Assembly (NCBI GenBank): GCA_024235655.1
Contig: JACKLY010000001.1
Location: forward strand, 558,001-622,000
Origin: Zoogloeaceae bacterium
Lineage (GTDB): Bacteria; Pseudomonadota; Gammaproteobacteria; Burkholderiales; Rhodocyclaceae
Length of the DNA stretch: 64,000 bases
Reading direction: 5' to 3'
The notes under the pieces were generated by a model. It saw only the letters and a list, made by a program, of their open reading frames with translations. It did no database searches and was not told where the DNA came from. Positions 33,393-41,530 of this stretch are shown one piece after another. Position 1 is the first letter of the stretch. The number at the start of each line of letters is the position of its first letter. Made by a program: the position numbers and the translations under genes.

Positions 33393-33824
33393 ATGGGGAG
33401 GTTGAATTGTTTGGCGGGCGTCTGTCTGAGCCTTCTGCTGCTGTCGGGTTGTGCCAATCGGGCGGCCGCGAAAGTGGATCCGCAGGCTAATCTTGGAGCG
33501 ATCAAGACAATGCATGTCGTGAAAATTCCGGAGGAAACGGCGGGAATCAATACGTTGATTGCCGATGACTTGCGCCGAAGAGGGTACGTCGTATCAACGA
33601 GTACCGAAAAGGTGTCGACAGTCGATGCGGTGGTCACCTACGTGGATCGCTGGATGTGGGATATCACCATGTACCTGCTTGAACTGACCGTAACCATCAG
33701 GGAATCGAAGACCGATTTTCCGCTGGCGACGGGAAATTCACTGCACGGCTCACTCACACGTCTTTCGCCGCCAGAAATGGTCGATGAAGTGATGAACAAT
33801 ATTTTCAAGGAAAACAAACAATGA
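33393..33824 (+). CDS. Small lipoprotein of unknown function
   Basis: Protein of 143 residues with an N-terminal signal peptide and lipobox LLLLSGCAN (Cys about residue 19), so it is probably a lipoprotein. The mature part alternates short strands and helices (MHVVKIPEETAGINTLIADD, LRRRGYVVSTSTEKV, VVTYVDRWMWDITMYLLELT). It recalls lipoproteins with a DUF4136-like or LptE-like fold, but I cannot name the family securely. An AAGGGG site precedes the ATG. It overlaps the next lipoprotein gene by 4 bases. Its composition is clearly AT-richer than the pigment genes on both sides. Confidence 0.72.
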   Translation: MGRLNCLAGVCLSLLLLSGCANRAAAKVDPQANLGAIKTMHVVKIPEETAGINTLIADDLRRRGYVVSTSTEKVSTVDAVVTYVDRWMWDITMYLLELTVTIRESKTDFPLATGNSLHGSLTRLSPPEMVDEVMNNIFKENKQ

Positions 33825-34357
33825 AGAATCGTTCGGTATTTGCTTTGGCCCTCGCTGTGATCGCAGCGGCGGCATTGTCGGGCTGTGCCTCGTCGGCCAA
33901 CCGTGAGGCCATGACGGCGCAGGACATGACGCTGGCCAAGCGCCACGATCAGACGGTGTCGGTCAAGACTGCGGGTGGCAGCGAAACCGGCGCGATGGAC
34001 AGTTCCAATATTGAGGACGCTGATTTCAAGGCAGCGATCGAGGATTCGATCAAGAACTCGAAAGTGTTCCGGTCGATTGTTCAGGGCAAGGAGGCAGACT
34101 ACGAACTGTCCGTTTCAATCATTCATCTCGACAAACCGGTTTTCGGCCTGACTTTCACTGTGAATATGGAAGCGACCTGGGTGCTGGTCAAGCAGTCGGA
34201 CCGCAGTGTGGTGATGAAAAAGTCGATCCAGAGCACGCATTCCGCAGGCTTCAGTGATGCAGCAGCGGGGGTGACTCGTCTTCGGCTTGCGGTAGAGGGC
34301 GCCGCCAGAAAAAATATTGAACAAGGTTTGCAGGCCATTGCGGCCTTGTCGCTCTGA
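33821..34357 (+). CDS. Lipoprotein of unknown function, coupled to the previous one
   Basis: Protein of 178 residues with signal peptide and lipobox ALSGCASSA (Cys about residue 22). The mature part includes IEDADFKAAIEDSIKNSKVF and YELSVSIIHLDKPVFGLTFT, with ATWVLVKQSDRSVVMKKS as a beta-strand-rich core. This resembles lipoproteins that form paired periplasmic-facing domains. It starts inside the previous gene (ATGA), so the two are made together and may interact. No function is assigned. Confidence 0.72.
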   Translation: MKNRSVFALALAVIAAAALSGCASSANREAMTAQDMTLAKRHDQTVSVKTAGGSETGAMDSSNIEDADFKAAIEDSIKNSKVFRSIVQGKEADYELSVSIIHLDKPVFGLTFTVNMEATWVLVKQSDRSVVMKKSIQSTHSAGFSDAAAGVTRLRLAVEGAARKNIEQGLQAIAALSL

Positions 34358-34459
34358 TCAGGAAAATGCGGAGGCAGGCGCCGTGTCATCGGGCCTGTCT
34401 TCGATAGCGTTGCGGACAACAGGGGAAATGTTGACGACAATAATTGCGCCCCCGCAAAT

Positions 34460-34972
34460 CTAGCGCGTATTGTCCAGGCTCTTGCTGAGTATTTCCCAGA
34501 AATGCCCACGAATGTGATGGGCAACAACATCGAGATGCTGCAAGCGAGTGTAGCTTGTGCCAGGTTTCCGGTAGGGAATGATGCTTATGTGCTTGTCGAA
34601 AGCGTGCATTTCAACAAGTTTCTGAGCTTTTCTGAATCGGCGTATTAATTGATCTGGAGATTGATCCCGAAGCCTCAGCACACCTTCCCGATTAACATCG
34701 CGCAAAGAACCTCGGGGTGGGTCAGGGGGCTCCATGTTCGCAAGTAACACCAAGTTTTTTGCGAAACTCTCGTGCCACGCAACCAGGTGCGCAAGCATAT
34801 CCTTCATATCCCAACGGTGATTGACCGCCAGCGAGAGATCCAGGCCGGGGATTCTAAACAGATGGATTATGTCTTCAACTGCACAGCGGACGTTATGCAG
34901 GGCGAATCGAATCTCGAGGTCTGACTCACACTCGCTTGGTGCATTCCGGGTATCAAAGGATTTCTGTTTCAT
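34460..34972 (-). CDS. ClbS/DfsB-like four-helix bundle protein
   Basis: Protein of 170 residues with an all-helical pattern similar to the ClbS/DfsB (DUF1706) family: WDMKDMLAHLVAWHESFAKN, then LRLRDQSPDQLIRRFRKAQK, then YTRLQHLDVVAHHIRGHFWE near the C-terminus. ClbS protects colibactin producers by hydrolysing its cyclopropane; many relatives have unknown roles. I take the ATG at 34972 in preference to a TTG six codons upstream. It is on the opposite strand to its neighbours and AT-rich compared with them, suggesting separate acquisition. Assignment is moderate; a DinB-like fold is the alternative. Confidence 0.6.
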   Translation of the reverse strand: MKQKSFDTRNAPSECESDLEIRFALHNVRCAVEDIIHLFRIPGLDLSLAVNHRWDMKDMLAHLVAWHESFAKNLVLLANMEPPDPPRGSLRDVNREGVLRLRDQSPDQLIRRFRKAQKLVEMHAFDKHISIIPYRKPGTSYTRLQHLDVVAHHIRGHFWEILSKSLDNTR

Positions 34973-35073
34973 CGATACGCATCCAATCAAGCATGGTCAG
35001 GAAATGCTGCATCATGGCAAGCGTACAGCAATGATTTCTGCCTTTATCCGCAGACTTTAATTTCGCCAAAAAC

Positions 35074-36045
35074 TCAATAAAGCTCCGCCAGCAAGCGCTC
35101 CAGCGCCGCCAGCCGTGCCGGCGGTGTCAGTGCCATCAAACCTTGTTGCTGCAGCACGGTGAGCAGCTTGCGCGGGGCGATTTCCTTGTTGCCGACGATC
35201 TCGACATGGCCGGCGGCGACTTCGACGTTGGCGACCTGCGGATAGCGGTCGATCACCGGGTGATACTGCTCGGCGAGGCTGAAGATGTAGTCGCTCTCCA
35301 GACATTTTCCGTCGGCACTTTCGCGCCGGCAGGTGCCGCGTTCGTCGGTAACGACCTTGAGGTAGCGCTGGACAGCCGGGTGCAATGCGGCCGGGCGCTG
35401 GATGAAATCGGAGGCCGAGGTGATCTCGAACCAGTTGTCGCCGGTGATCAGCCAGCAGATGCCGGGCACCACGCCAAGGCTCAGCCAGTGCAGTGTACTG
35501 GAGCCGCAGGGGCCGGCGGCGTCAATGCCGGCGACGGGGGCGGAAATGGTCACCAGCTTCAGCTTGGGTATTTCCTGACGCTTCTGCCATTCGCTGCGCT
35601 CGCGTTCCATCGCCTTGCGTGCGACCAGCCCGCCCATGCTGTGCCCGATCACTGTCACCTCGTTGCCCTGGATTTTGCCGGCAAGGGTTTCAACAGCAGT
35701 AATCAGTTGCCCCGAGCTGCGCACCAGACTGTCGCGGTCGTCGTAGCTGAAGCAGGCCGCCTGTTGTCCGTGGAAAGCGTAGAGCTGGGCGAGCGAGCGG
35801 AAGCGGCCGGCAGAGCCGTTACACCCGTGCACCAGGAGGGTGACGGGGTAATTGGTGTTGAGGTGCAGCGTCTGGTCGGGGGAGTCGGTACAGGGGCCAA
35901 GGCCGGGGATGTTCAGTGCGGCATTCGGCGCCGGCAAGCGCCCCGGTTCCAGTGGCTGCGGCTCCGGCACATAGGGGGGCGCCAGCGAGCAGCCAGCCAG
36001 CATGAGCAGAACGGAAGTGAAAGCGAGCAATGACAATCGTTTCAT
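35074..36045 (-). CDS. Alpha/beta-hydrolase lipoprotein (lipase/esterase-like)
   Basis: Predicted lipoprotein of 323 residues. The start at 36045 gives a signal peptide with lipobox LMLAGCSLAP and has an AAGGCAGG site upstream. The hydrolase core shows TLLVHGCNGSAGRF (oxyanion region) and the nucleophile elbow TVIGHSMGGLVARKA, where GHSMG carries the Ser. A later acid and His are not assigned with certainty; VAAGHVEIVGNKEI may hold the His. Triacylglycerol-lipase-like family. It sits between the AT-rich island and the ketoreductase gene on the pigment-arm strand, 118 bases from it. Confidence 0.8.
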   Translation of the reverse strand: MKRLSLLAFTSVLLMLAGCSLAPPYVPEPQPLEPGRLPAPNAALNIPGLGPCTDSPDQTLHLNTNYPVTLLVHGCNGSAGRFRSLAQLYAFHGQQAACFSYDDRDSLVRSSGQLITAVETLAGKIQGNEVTVIGHSMGGLVARKAMERERSEWQKRQEIPKLKLVTISAPVAGIDAAGPCGSSTLHWLSLGVVPGICWLITGDNWFEITSASDFIQRPAALHPAVQRYLKVVTDERGTCRRESADGKCLESDYIFSLAEQYHPVIDRYPQVANVEVAAGHVEIVGNKEIAPRKLLTVLQQQGLMALTPPARLAALERLLAELY

Positions 36046-36164
36046 GCTTACCTGCCTTGCATAGCAACCGGAAGCTGACATTCTCCACGCTAAGCCGGTG
36101 TGAAAGAAAGGTTTTTCTCTGGTGCCCCGACTGCGCCTGAACGCTCAGTACTCAACGCACGCTG

Positions 36165-36926
36165 TCAGATCATCGCCCCATTGATCGAGATGATCTGGCC
36201 GGAAATATAGGCGGCATTGTCGGAGGCGAGGAAGCCGACGAGATCGGCCACTTCTTCCGGCCGGCCGGCGCGCTGCATCGGCACCATTTTCTTGATGGCG
36301 TCGGCATCGAAGCTGCCTTCGCTCATGTCGGTATCGATGATGCCGGGGGCCACGGCGTTGACCGTGATCTTGCGGCTGGCCAGTTCCAGCGCCAGCGATT
36401 TGGTCGCCGAATGCAGCGCCCCTTTGGCGGCGGAATAATTGACCTGACCGCGATTGCCGGTGATGGCAGCCACCGAGGAAATGTTGATGATGCGTCCCCA
36501 GCGGGTGCGGATCATCGGCATCAGCAAAGGCTGCGTCACGTTGAAGAAGCCGTTCAGCGAAACGTCGATGACGCTGTGCCATTGCGTCGCCGACATGCCG
36601 GGAAAAACGGCGTCGGCGTGGATGCCGGCGTTGTTGACGACGATCTGGATCGCTCCGTGCGCCAGTTCGGCTTCCAGTGCCGCGCGGGTGGCGTCGGCGT
36701 CGGTCACATCGAAGGATAGTGCGCTGGCGGCACCACCGGCAGCGACGATTTCGGCAGCCAGCGCCTCGGCCCGGTCAAGCTGCCGGTTGGCGTGGATCAG
36801 CACCGCATGGCCACTGGCAGCCAGCTGACGGCAGATGGCCGCACCGATGCCGCCGCTGCCGCCGGTGACCAGCGCTCGTTTTGCGGTTTGCCGGCTGCTC
36901 TGTTGCTGCGTGGTCGCTTGATTCAT
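36165..36926 (-). CDS. 3-oxoacyl-ACP reductase (FabG-type, aryl polyene ketoreductase)
   Basis: SDR enzyme of 253 residues that reduces the beta-keto group during polyene elongation. The cofactor motif is ALVTGGSGGIGAAICRQLA, followed by VVNNAGI. The catalytic Ser is in INISSVAAITG, and the Tyr and Lys are in VNYSAAKGALHSATK. The C-terminal segment ends ISINGAMI. It corresponds to the ApeQ-type ketoreductase of E. coli aryl polyene clusters. Last gene of the minus-strand pigment operon, it overlaps the dehydratase gene by 4 bases. Confidence 0.92.
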   Translation of the reverse strand: MNQATTQQQSSRQTAKRALVTGGSGGIGAAICRQLAASGHAVLIHANRQLDRAEALAAEIVAAGGAASALSFDVTDADATRAALEAELAHGAIQIVVNNAGIHADAVFPGMSATQWHSVIDVSLNGFFNVTQPLLMPMIRTRWGRIINISSVAAITGNRGQVNYSAAKGALHSATKSLALELASRKITVNAVAPGIIDTDMSEGSFDADAIKKMVPMQRAGRPEEVADLVGFLASDNAAYISGQIISINGAMI

Positions 36927-37372
36927 GGCGCGGTTTGCCCCTTTCCTGCATCGAGGATCACCGCCGCGCGGCCGGAGAGCAAACGCTGCCCGTCGCCGCT
37001 GACCGTGAATTGATAGAGCACGTTGTTATCGTCGCCGGAAAGGCGTTCGGCATGCAGTTCGAGATCGCCGGCAATGTCATCCAGCCTTGTTGCCAGCAGT
37101 TCAACGCCGCGCACGCTGGCCAGATAACCCTGTCGCGGCCGGGCTGCACTTTCGGCAAGCAGGGCGCCATGCACGGCCATCGCCTGCGCTGCGTATTCGA
37201 TGCCGCAGGCGGCACCGAGCCGGCCTTCAGCGCGCAGCGGGTTGTCGGCATCACGGTGGCTGCTGGCCCGGCAGCGGATCATTTCGGATGACCATTCAGT
37301 CACGGCATCAAGCAGGCACATGCGCCCCTGATGCGGAATGCGGGCGGCAATGGCGGCGTGGTCGATCAGCAT
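36923..37372 (-). CDS. 3-hydroxyacyl-ACP dehydratase-like hotdog protein (ApeP type)
   Basis: Hotdog-fold protein of 149 residues. IPHQGRMCLLDAVTEW and LGAACGIEYAAQAMAVHGAL match the ApeP-type dehydratase that forms the double bonds of the polyene with a second dehydratase. The His in the N-terminal PHQGRM segment and the Glu in CGIEYAAQ are the probable catalytic positions. It overlaps the ketoreductase by 4 bases at its 3' end, and its 5' end overlaps the chain-length-factor gene by 7 bases. Confidence 0.87.
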   Translation of the reverse strand: MLIDHAAIAARIPHQGRMCLLDAVTEWSSEMIRCRASSHRDADNPLRAEGRLGAACGIEYAAQAMAVHGALLAESAARPRQGYLASVRGVELLATRLDDIAGDLELHAERLSGDDNNVLYQFTVSGDGQRLLSGRAAVILDAGKGQTAP

Positions 37373-38190
37373 GGTGGCAGGGAATCGATCATCAGGCTGA
37401 GCTGCATCGGCGGCAGATAGTCGAGACAGACTTCGCCAGAGACGCCACGCGCCAGATACGCCAGCAGCGGCAAGGCGCGCAGGGCCGGAATGGAGAGGCG
37501 TTGTGCTTCCAGCGCCGGGTCGACCATTGGATCGGCTGAGCGGGCGGTCGGGCTGGCGGTGATTCGCGCTAGCGAACGTGCGCTGCGGGTCGGGCTGAGC
37601 AGCAAGGCGACGCCGGCCACATCCGGCAGCGGCCGCTTGCTGAAGATGGGCTCCGGGTATTCGCTGTCATAAGCGATCAGTAGGGTCGGTTGCTGGTCGA
37701 GCACGACCTGGCCGAGTGCGTCCAGCAGTCCGGCGCCAAAGCTGGCGTCGAAAGCGGAAATTACCTGGCAGGGCGCCATCGAGCGGGTGGCGATACCCCA
37801 GTAACCAGCGGCTGCGTTATGCACCGAATTGTGGAAGCGCGTCGGCGAAATCTGGCGGTCCTCGCTGGCCAGCTGTTCGCAGAGTGCGTGGCAGTTATGG
37901 CCGTCTGCCCCGGAAGCGGAAAACACCGTGGCCAGCGTTGAAACGTCGGCGCCCGCCTGCAAGGCTGCTTCCAGCCCCGTTGCCAGTGCCACCTTGACGA
38001 TGCGGCTGGCGCGCCGCCGTTCGGCAGAGGGCAACAGGTCGGCGGGCGGCAACACGGAGGGCGCGGGGGTGAATGGCTGCTCGCCGCGCAGCACGCTGCG
38101 CGCACTGACCCAGTCGGGCAGGCCGGGGGCGATGAAGCCGACGCCCTCGATCCAGGCGGTGAGTGCCATCGGTTGTGCGCAACTGCTCAT
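37366..38190 (-). CDS. Beta-ketoacyl synthase-like chain length factor (ApeC type)
   Basis: Protein of 274 residues resembling the ketoacyl-synt_2 domain. It begins with an IEGVGFIAPGLPDW segment, then has SPTRFHNSVHNAAAGYWGIA and CQVISAFDASFGAGLLDALG. At the place of the active-site Cys of ketosynthases it has Asp-Ala-Ser, so it should not condense by itself. It is best read as the non-catalytic partner that sets chain length with the neighbouring ketosynthase, as ApeC does with ApeO. The ATG at 38190 overlaps the ketosynthase stop (ATGA). Confidence 0.85.
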   Translation of the reverse strand: MSSCAQPMALTAWIEGVGFIAPGLPDWVSARSVLRGEQPFTPAPSVLPPADLLPSAERRRASRIVKVALATGLEAALQAGADVSTLATVFSASGADGHNCHALCEQLASEDRQISPTRFHNSVHNAAAGYWGIATRSMAPCQVISAFDASFGAGLLDALGQVVLDQQPTLLIAYDSEYPEPIFSKRPLPDVAGVALLLSPTRSARSLARITASPTARSADPMVDPALEAQRLSIPALRALPLLAYLARGVSGEVCLDYLPPMQLSLMIDSLPPC

Positions 38191-39386
38191 GGTGCGACCC
38201 CGAAGATCAGGCTGCAGTTGCTGCCGCCGAAGCCGAATGAGTTGGAAAGCGCGTAGCGTGCGGAGGTTGGCTGAGCTGGCCGGGTCTGCAACAGGTAATC
38301 GATGTCGATGGCCGGATCGAGGCTGGTCGTGCCGGGGCTGCCGGGCAGGAAGCCCTCGGTCAGTGCCAGCGCGCAGATCACGGCTTCGACTGCGCCCGCC
38401 GCACCCAGCGTATGGCCAGTCGCGCCCTTGGTCGAACTGCAAGGCACCTGCCGGTCGAACAGCGCCGCCACCGCCTTGCCTTCGGCTGCGTCATTGGCCG
38501 GGGTGGCGGTACCGTGCAGGTTGATATAGCCGATATCGCCGGGTGCCAGTGCAGCCGAGCGCAGCGCGGCTTGCATGGCCAGCCGGGCACCCAGACCTTC
38601 CGGGTGTGGCGACGACATGTGATAGGCATCGCTTGACTCGCCGGTGCCGAGCAGAAGAATCGAGCCGCTGGCGGCTGAGTCTGCCCTTTCCAGCAGGGCA
38701 AAGGCAGCACCCTCGCCGATCGAGATGCCGTCACGGGCCGCGTCATAGGGGCGGCAAGGCTGGCCGGAGGTCAGCTGCAGCGAGGCGAAGCCATGCAGCG
38801 TGGTCAGGCACAGGGTGTCGACGCCGCCGACGATGGCCGCATCGATGGTGCCCAGCGCCAGTTGGCGGGCGGCTGCGGCAAATACCTTGGCGCTCGACGA
38901 ACAGGCCGTTGAAATGGCCATCGCCATGCCTTCCAGCGCAAAGTAGTCGCGGGTGAACTCGGCGAGGGAAAAGGAGTTGTGCGTTGTCCGGTAGAAGAAA
39001 TCCTCCGGCAAGGCGCCGGTGGCCGGGTCGCGCCGGCGATAGGCCAGCTCGGTCTGCAGGATGCCGGCGGTGCTGGTGCCGAGAAAGACGCCGACCCGGC
39101 TTGCGCCATAGCGGCCGATTGCTTCGCGCACGCGCTCGGCAAAGCCATCGGTTTCCAGGCCAAGACAGGTCAGCCGGTTGTTGCGGCAATCGTAGTGCGA
39201 TAGCGGTGCCGGCAGGACGGTGGCGTCAACATCAGCCACCTCGCCGATCCATGTGTCGAGCTTGACCGTTTCAAAATTGCAGGGTGTCAGCCCGCTGCGA
39301 TTGGCGCGCAGGGCATCGCTTGTGGCGGCTAGCCCACGGCCAAGGCAGGTGGTAGCGGTGTAGGAGGAAACCAGCAGCGGGGTCAA
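38187..39386 (-). CDS. Beta-ketoacyl-ACP synthase (ApeO-type ketosynthase)
   Basis: Condensing enzyme of 399 residues. The catalytic Cys is in ISTACSSSAKVFAAAA, the first His in NLHGTATPANDAAEG and the second in STKGATGHTLGAAGAVEAV, so the Cys-His-His triad is intact. It is the elongating ketosynthase expected to pair with the chain length factor encoded immediately downstream. A gap of about 70 bases separates it from the ICMT-like gene, the longest gap within the minus-strand operon. Confidence 0.93.
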   Translation of the reverse strand: MTPLLVSSYTATTCLGRGLAATSDALRANRSGLTPCNFETVKLDTWIGEVADVDATVLPAPLSHYDCRNNRLTCLGLETDGFAERVREAIGRYGASRVGVFLGTSTAGILQTELAYRRRDPATGALPEDFFYRTTHNSFSLAEFTRDYFALEGMAMAISTACSSSAKVFAAAARQLALGTIDAAIVGGVDTLCLTTLHGFASLQLTSGQPCRPYDAARDGISIGEGAAFALLERADSAASGSILLLGTGESSDAYHMSSPHPEGLGARLAMQAALRSAALAPGDIGYINLHGTATPANDAAEGKAVAALFDRQVPCSSTKGATGHTLGAAGAVEAVICALALTEGFLPGSPGTTSLDPAIDIDYLLQTRPAQPTSARYALSNSFGFGGSNCSLIFGVAP

Positions 39387-39456
39387 TTCGGAACCTCTTT
39401 TCGGGTAGCCCGGATTCTAGCAGAGCCACCTTCCAGGCCAGCGGCCGCGGCCGTAT

Positions 39457-39999
39457 TCAATAAACAAATGGAATGAAGCGGCGGGTGCGTTTCATGTAGT
39501 CACGATAATCGTCGCCAAAGTAGGCCAGGCACTCCTGCTCGTCGGCTATTGCCGTGCGCTGGAGAAAATAGGTGGCAAGCAGCGCCAGCACAAATCCAGC
39601 GGGGCTCATGGCGCGGAAAAACATCCCCCAGTTCAGCGCCAGCAGCGAGGCATACATCGGGTGGCGGATCAGCCGGTAAATGCCGCGGGTGATCAAGGTC
39701 GTTGTGCGTTCCCAGGCGTAGAAACTGCCATCGCCGCGCTCGGCGCTGGCACGGCCGCGCAGCACCAGTGCGGTATAACTCAGCGCCAGCAGTACCAGGC
39801 TCAACTGCAGCAGCGATTCTGAAACAATCTGGCTTCCTGTCTCTTGGCGGTGCAGCACACATAGCGCAAGAATCGCTTCCCATGCGAAGAAACGATAGAA
39901 GCCGTGACTGCCGTATTTGCGCAAGGATTTGCGCGAAAACCAGAGCAGGGCGGCAGTTCCCGCAGCGAACAGGGGCAGGTCGGCAATCGGCAGGCTCAT
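39457..39999 (-). CDS. Isoprenylcysteine methyltransferase-like membrane protein
   Basis: Membrane protein of 180 residues with four to five helices. It carries the signature GIYRLIRHPMYASLLALNWG, characteristic of the PEMT/ICMT superfamily, and ends in DEQECLAYFGDDYRDYMKRT, where the acidic/aromatic segment binds S-adenosylmethionine in this fold. The start at 39999 overlaps the stop of the upstream methyltransferase by 4 bases; longer in-frame starts are rejected. It may methylate a lipid or the polyene product. It is not a core aryl polyene gene in the E. coli cluster. Confidence 0.83.
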   Translation of the reverse strand: MSLPIADLPLFAAGTAALLWFSRKSLRKYGSHGFYRFFAWEAILALCVLHRQETGSQIVSESLLQLSLVLLALSYTALVLRGRASAERGDGSFYAWERTTTLITRGIYRLIRHPMYASLLALNWGMFFRAMSPAGFVLALLATYFLQRTAIADEQECLAYFGDDYRDYMKRTRRFIPFVY

Positions 40000-40721
40000 G
40001 AGGGCACCCGGCAAATCAGCATGACATTGGCGAAAGGTTTGCCCTCGCTCATGGGGAGGGTTCTGACGGTAAAACCCAAACGGCTGAGCAGCGCCACCCA
40101 TTCGCTCAGCGGGCGGCAATACAACTGCGGCAGGCGATGCCCACGCATGAAGGTGACGACGTGATCGACCCAGTTGGCGATGTGGTAGGGCAGGCCGGCG
40201 CCGGCATCGCCAATGCGCGTCAGGAATAAGCCGCCGGGGGGCAGGGCGGCGTAGATCCGGCGCAGCACTTCTTCCTGCCGGGCATGGTCGAAATAGTGCA
40301 GCGCGTCGAGGATGGTGATCACGTCGGCCTTGCCGAAATCGACTTCGCACATGTCGCCCTGACGAATGTCGACGACGGGATGTTCCGGGCCGAAACGGCC
40401 AAGGGCGCGGTTCACGTCGGTGGCCATCAACTCCACGCCGCGCAGCGTCAACGGCTCCGGCGCGGCTGGCCAGTCACTCGGCCATTGGCCCTGCTCATAG
40501 AGTTTGCGCGCAGCGAGCAGCCAGCTGAATAGCGAGCCCTGGCCGCAGCCGAGATCGAGGTAATGGCCCCGCGCCGGAAAGATTCCCTGACGCAGCAACT
40601 CGCGAAAAATGCAGTCGGAGGAAAGCTTGCCGCGTGCATAGTAGTAGGCAAATTTTCCGCTGCGGCGAAAAGGTTCACAGGCTTCATCCAGCAGGGTGGC
40701 GAGAAATGTAGCTTGGTTCAT
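39996..40721 (-). CDS. Class I SAM-dependent methyltransferase
   Basis: Soluble methyltransferase of 241 residues. The SAM-binding motif is YLDLGCGQGSLFSWLLAA, followed by GVELMATDVNRAL, DVITILDALHYF and LPPGGLFLTRIGD. Aryl polyenes carry methyl groups on the head ring, and cluster methyltransferases are thought to place them; this enzyme is the likely one here, although the substrate is inferred. It overlaps the ICMT-like gene at its 3' end and the deacetylase stop at its 5' end (ATGA). Confidence 0.9.
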   Translation of the reverse strand: MNQATFLATLLDEACEPFRRSGKFAYYYARGKLSSDCIFRELLRQGIFPARGHYLDLGCGQGSLFSWLLAARKLYEQGQWPSDWPAAPEPLTLRGVELMATDVNRALGRFGPEHPVVDIRQGDMCEVDFGKADVITILDALHYFDHARQEEVLRRIYAALPPGGLFLTRIGDAGAGLPYHIANWVDHVVTFMRGHRLPQLYCRPLSEWVALLSRLGFTVRTLPMSEGKPFANVMLICRVPS

Positions 40722-41518
40722 GGGCAGGCACTGGTAAGGGTCACGGAAGTGAGGCCGCGCGCCTGCAGGGTGCTCAGCAGGCGGGGCAGGGCAAGGAGGA
40801 TTCCCGCTTCACTGCGGGTGCTGCAGGCTGCATCGCCATCGTGCATGAGCAGGATGTCGCCGGCAGCGAGCTTCTTGGTCAGTCGGGCATGAATGATGGC
40901 CGGGTCACTCTGGCGAGTGTCAAAGGCACGGCGTGTCCAGCTGGCAAGACGCAGATCGAGCCCGCTCAGCACCGGGTCGAGGAAGGGGTTGCGTAGGCCG
41001 GCGGTCGGGCGGAAGAAGCGTGGCCGACGACCGGTGATGTCGCTCAATGCGGCTTGGGCGGCAGCGATGTCGGCCCGCATGCGGCCGGGGCCGAACAGTG
41101 AAAACGCATTTGAGTGCGCATCGCCATGGTTTTCCACATGGTGGCCGCGGGCGATGATTTCCCGGCACAGCACCGGGTACTGCCGGGCACGCCGGCCGAT
41201 GCAGAAAAAGCTCGCCTTGGCCCCGGCGGCGTCGAGCAGGTCGAGGACGCGCGGCGTGATCTCCGGGTCCGGGCCGTCGTCGATGGTCAGCGCGATTTCG
41301 CCACGGGCCGCGGCGCTGGCCGGCAGGCGGGTGATGTTGGGGCCGAGCAGCGTCGAGCGCGGCAACAGGCCAGCCAGTGTCAGCAGCGCATGGTTGGCGG
41401 CAACGGTGCCGAGCGCCCATGGCCAGAGTGCGGGTGCGGCAACGGTACCGAGTGCCGCCGCACCGTGCAGGGCGAAGCTGGCCTTGATTGTCAGTGAGGG
41501 TATCCAGGCACCGGGCAT
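40718..41518 (-). CDS. Polysaccharide deacetylase (NodB) family protein with N-terminal membrane helices
   Basis: Protein of 266 residues. Two hydrophobic helices (about 10-50) precede a NodB domain. Its metal and catalytic motifs are intact: ALTIDDGPDPEITP (Asp-Asp), GHHVENHGDAHSN (His-x3-His) and FRPTAGLRNP; the C-terminal part has GDILLMHDGD. It may deacetylate an N-acetylated sugar or modify the polyene glycan. Deacetylases are not part of the minimal aryl polyene set. It is coupled to the methyltransferase gene by a 4-base overlap. Confidence 0.88.
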   Translation of the reverse strand: MPGAWIPSLTIKASFALHGAAALGTVAAPALWPWALGTVAANHALLTLAGLLPRSTLLGPNITRLPASAAARGEIALTIDDGPDPEITPRVLDLLDAAGAKASFFCIGRRARQYPVLCREIIARGHHVENHGDAHSNAFSLFGPGRMRADIAAAQAALSDITGRRPRFFRPTAGLRNPFLDPVLSGLDLRLASWTRRAFDTRQSDPAIIHARLTKKLAAGDILLMHDGDAACSTRSEAGILLALPRLLSTLQARGLTSVTLTSACP

Positions 41519-41530
41519 GGGCTGATGACT

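Noticed and set aside
34991..35073. Possible extra small gene between the ClbS-like and lipase genes
   Set aside because: Only about 80 bases and no frame with start, ribosome site and conserved composition.
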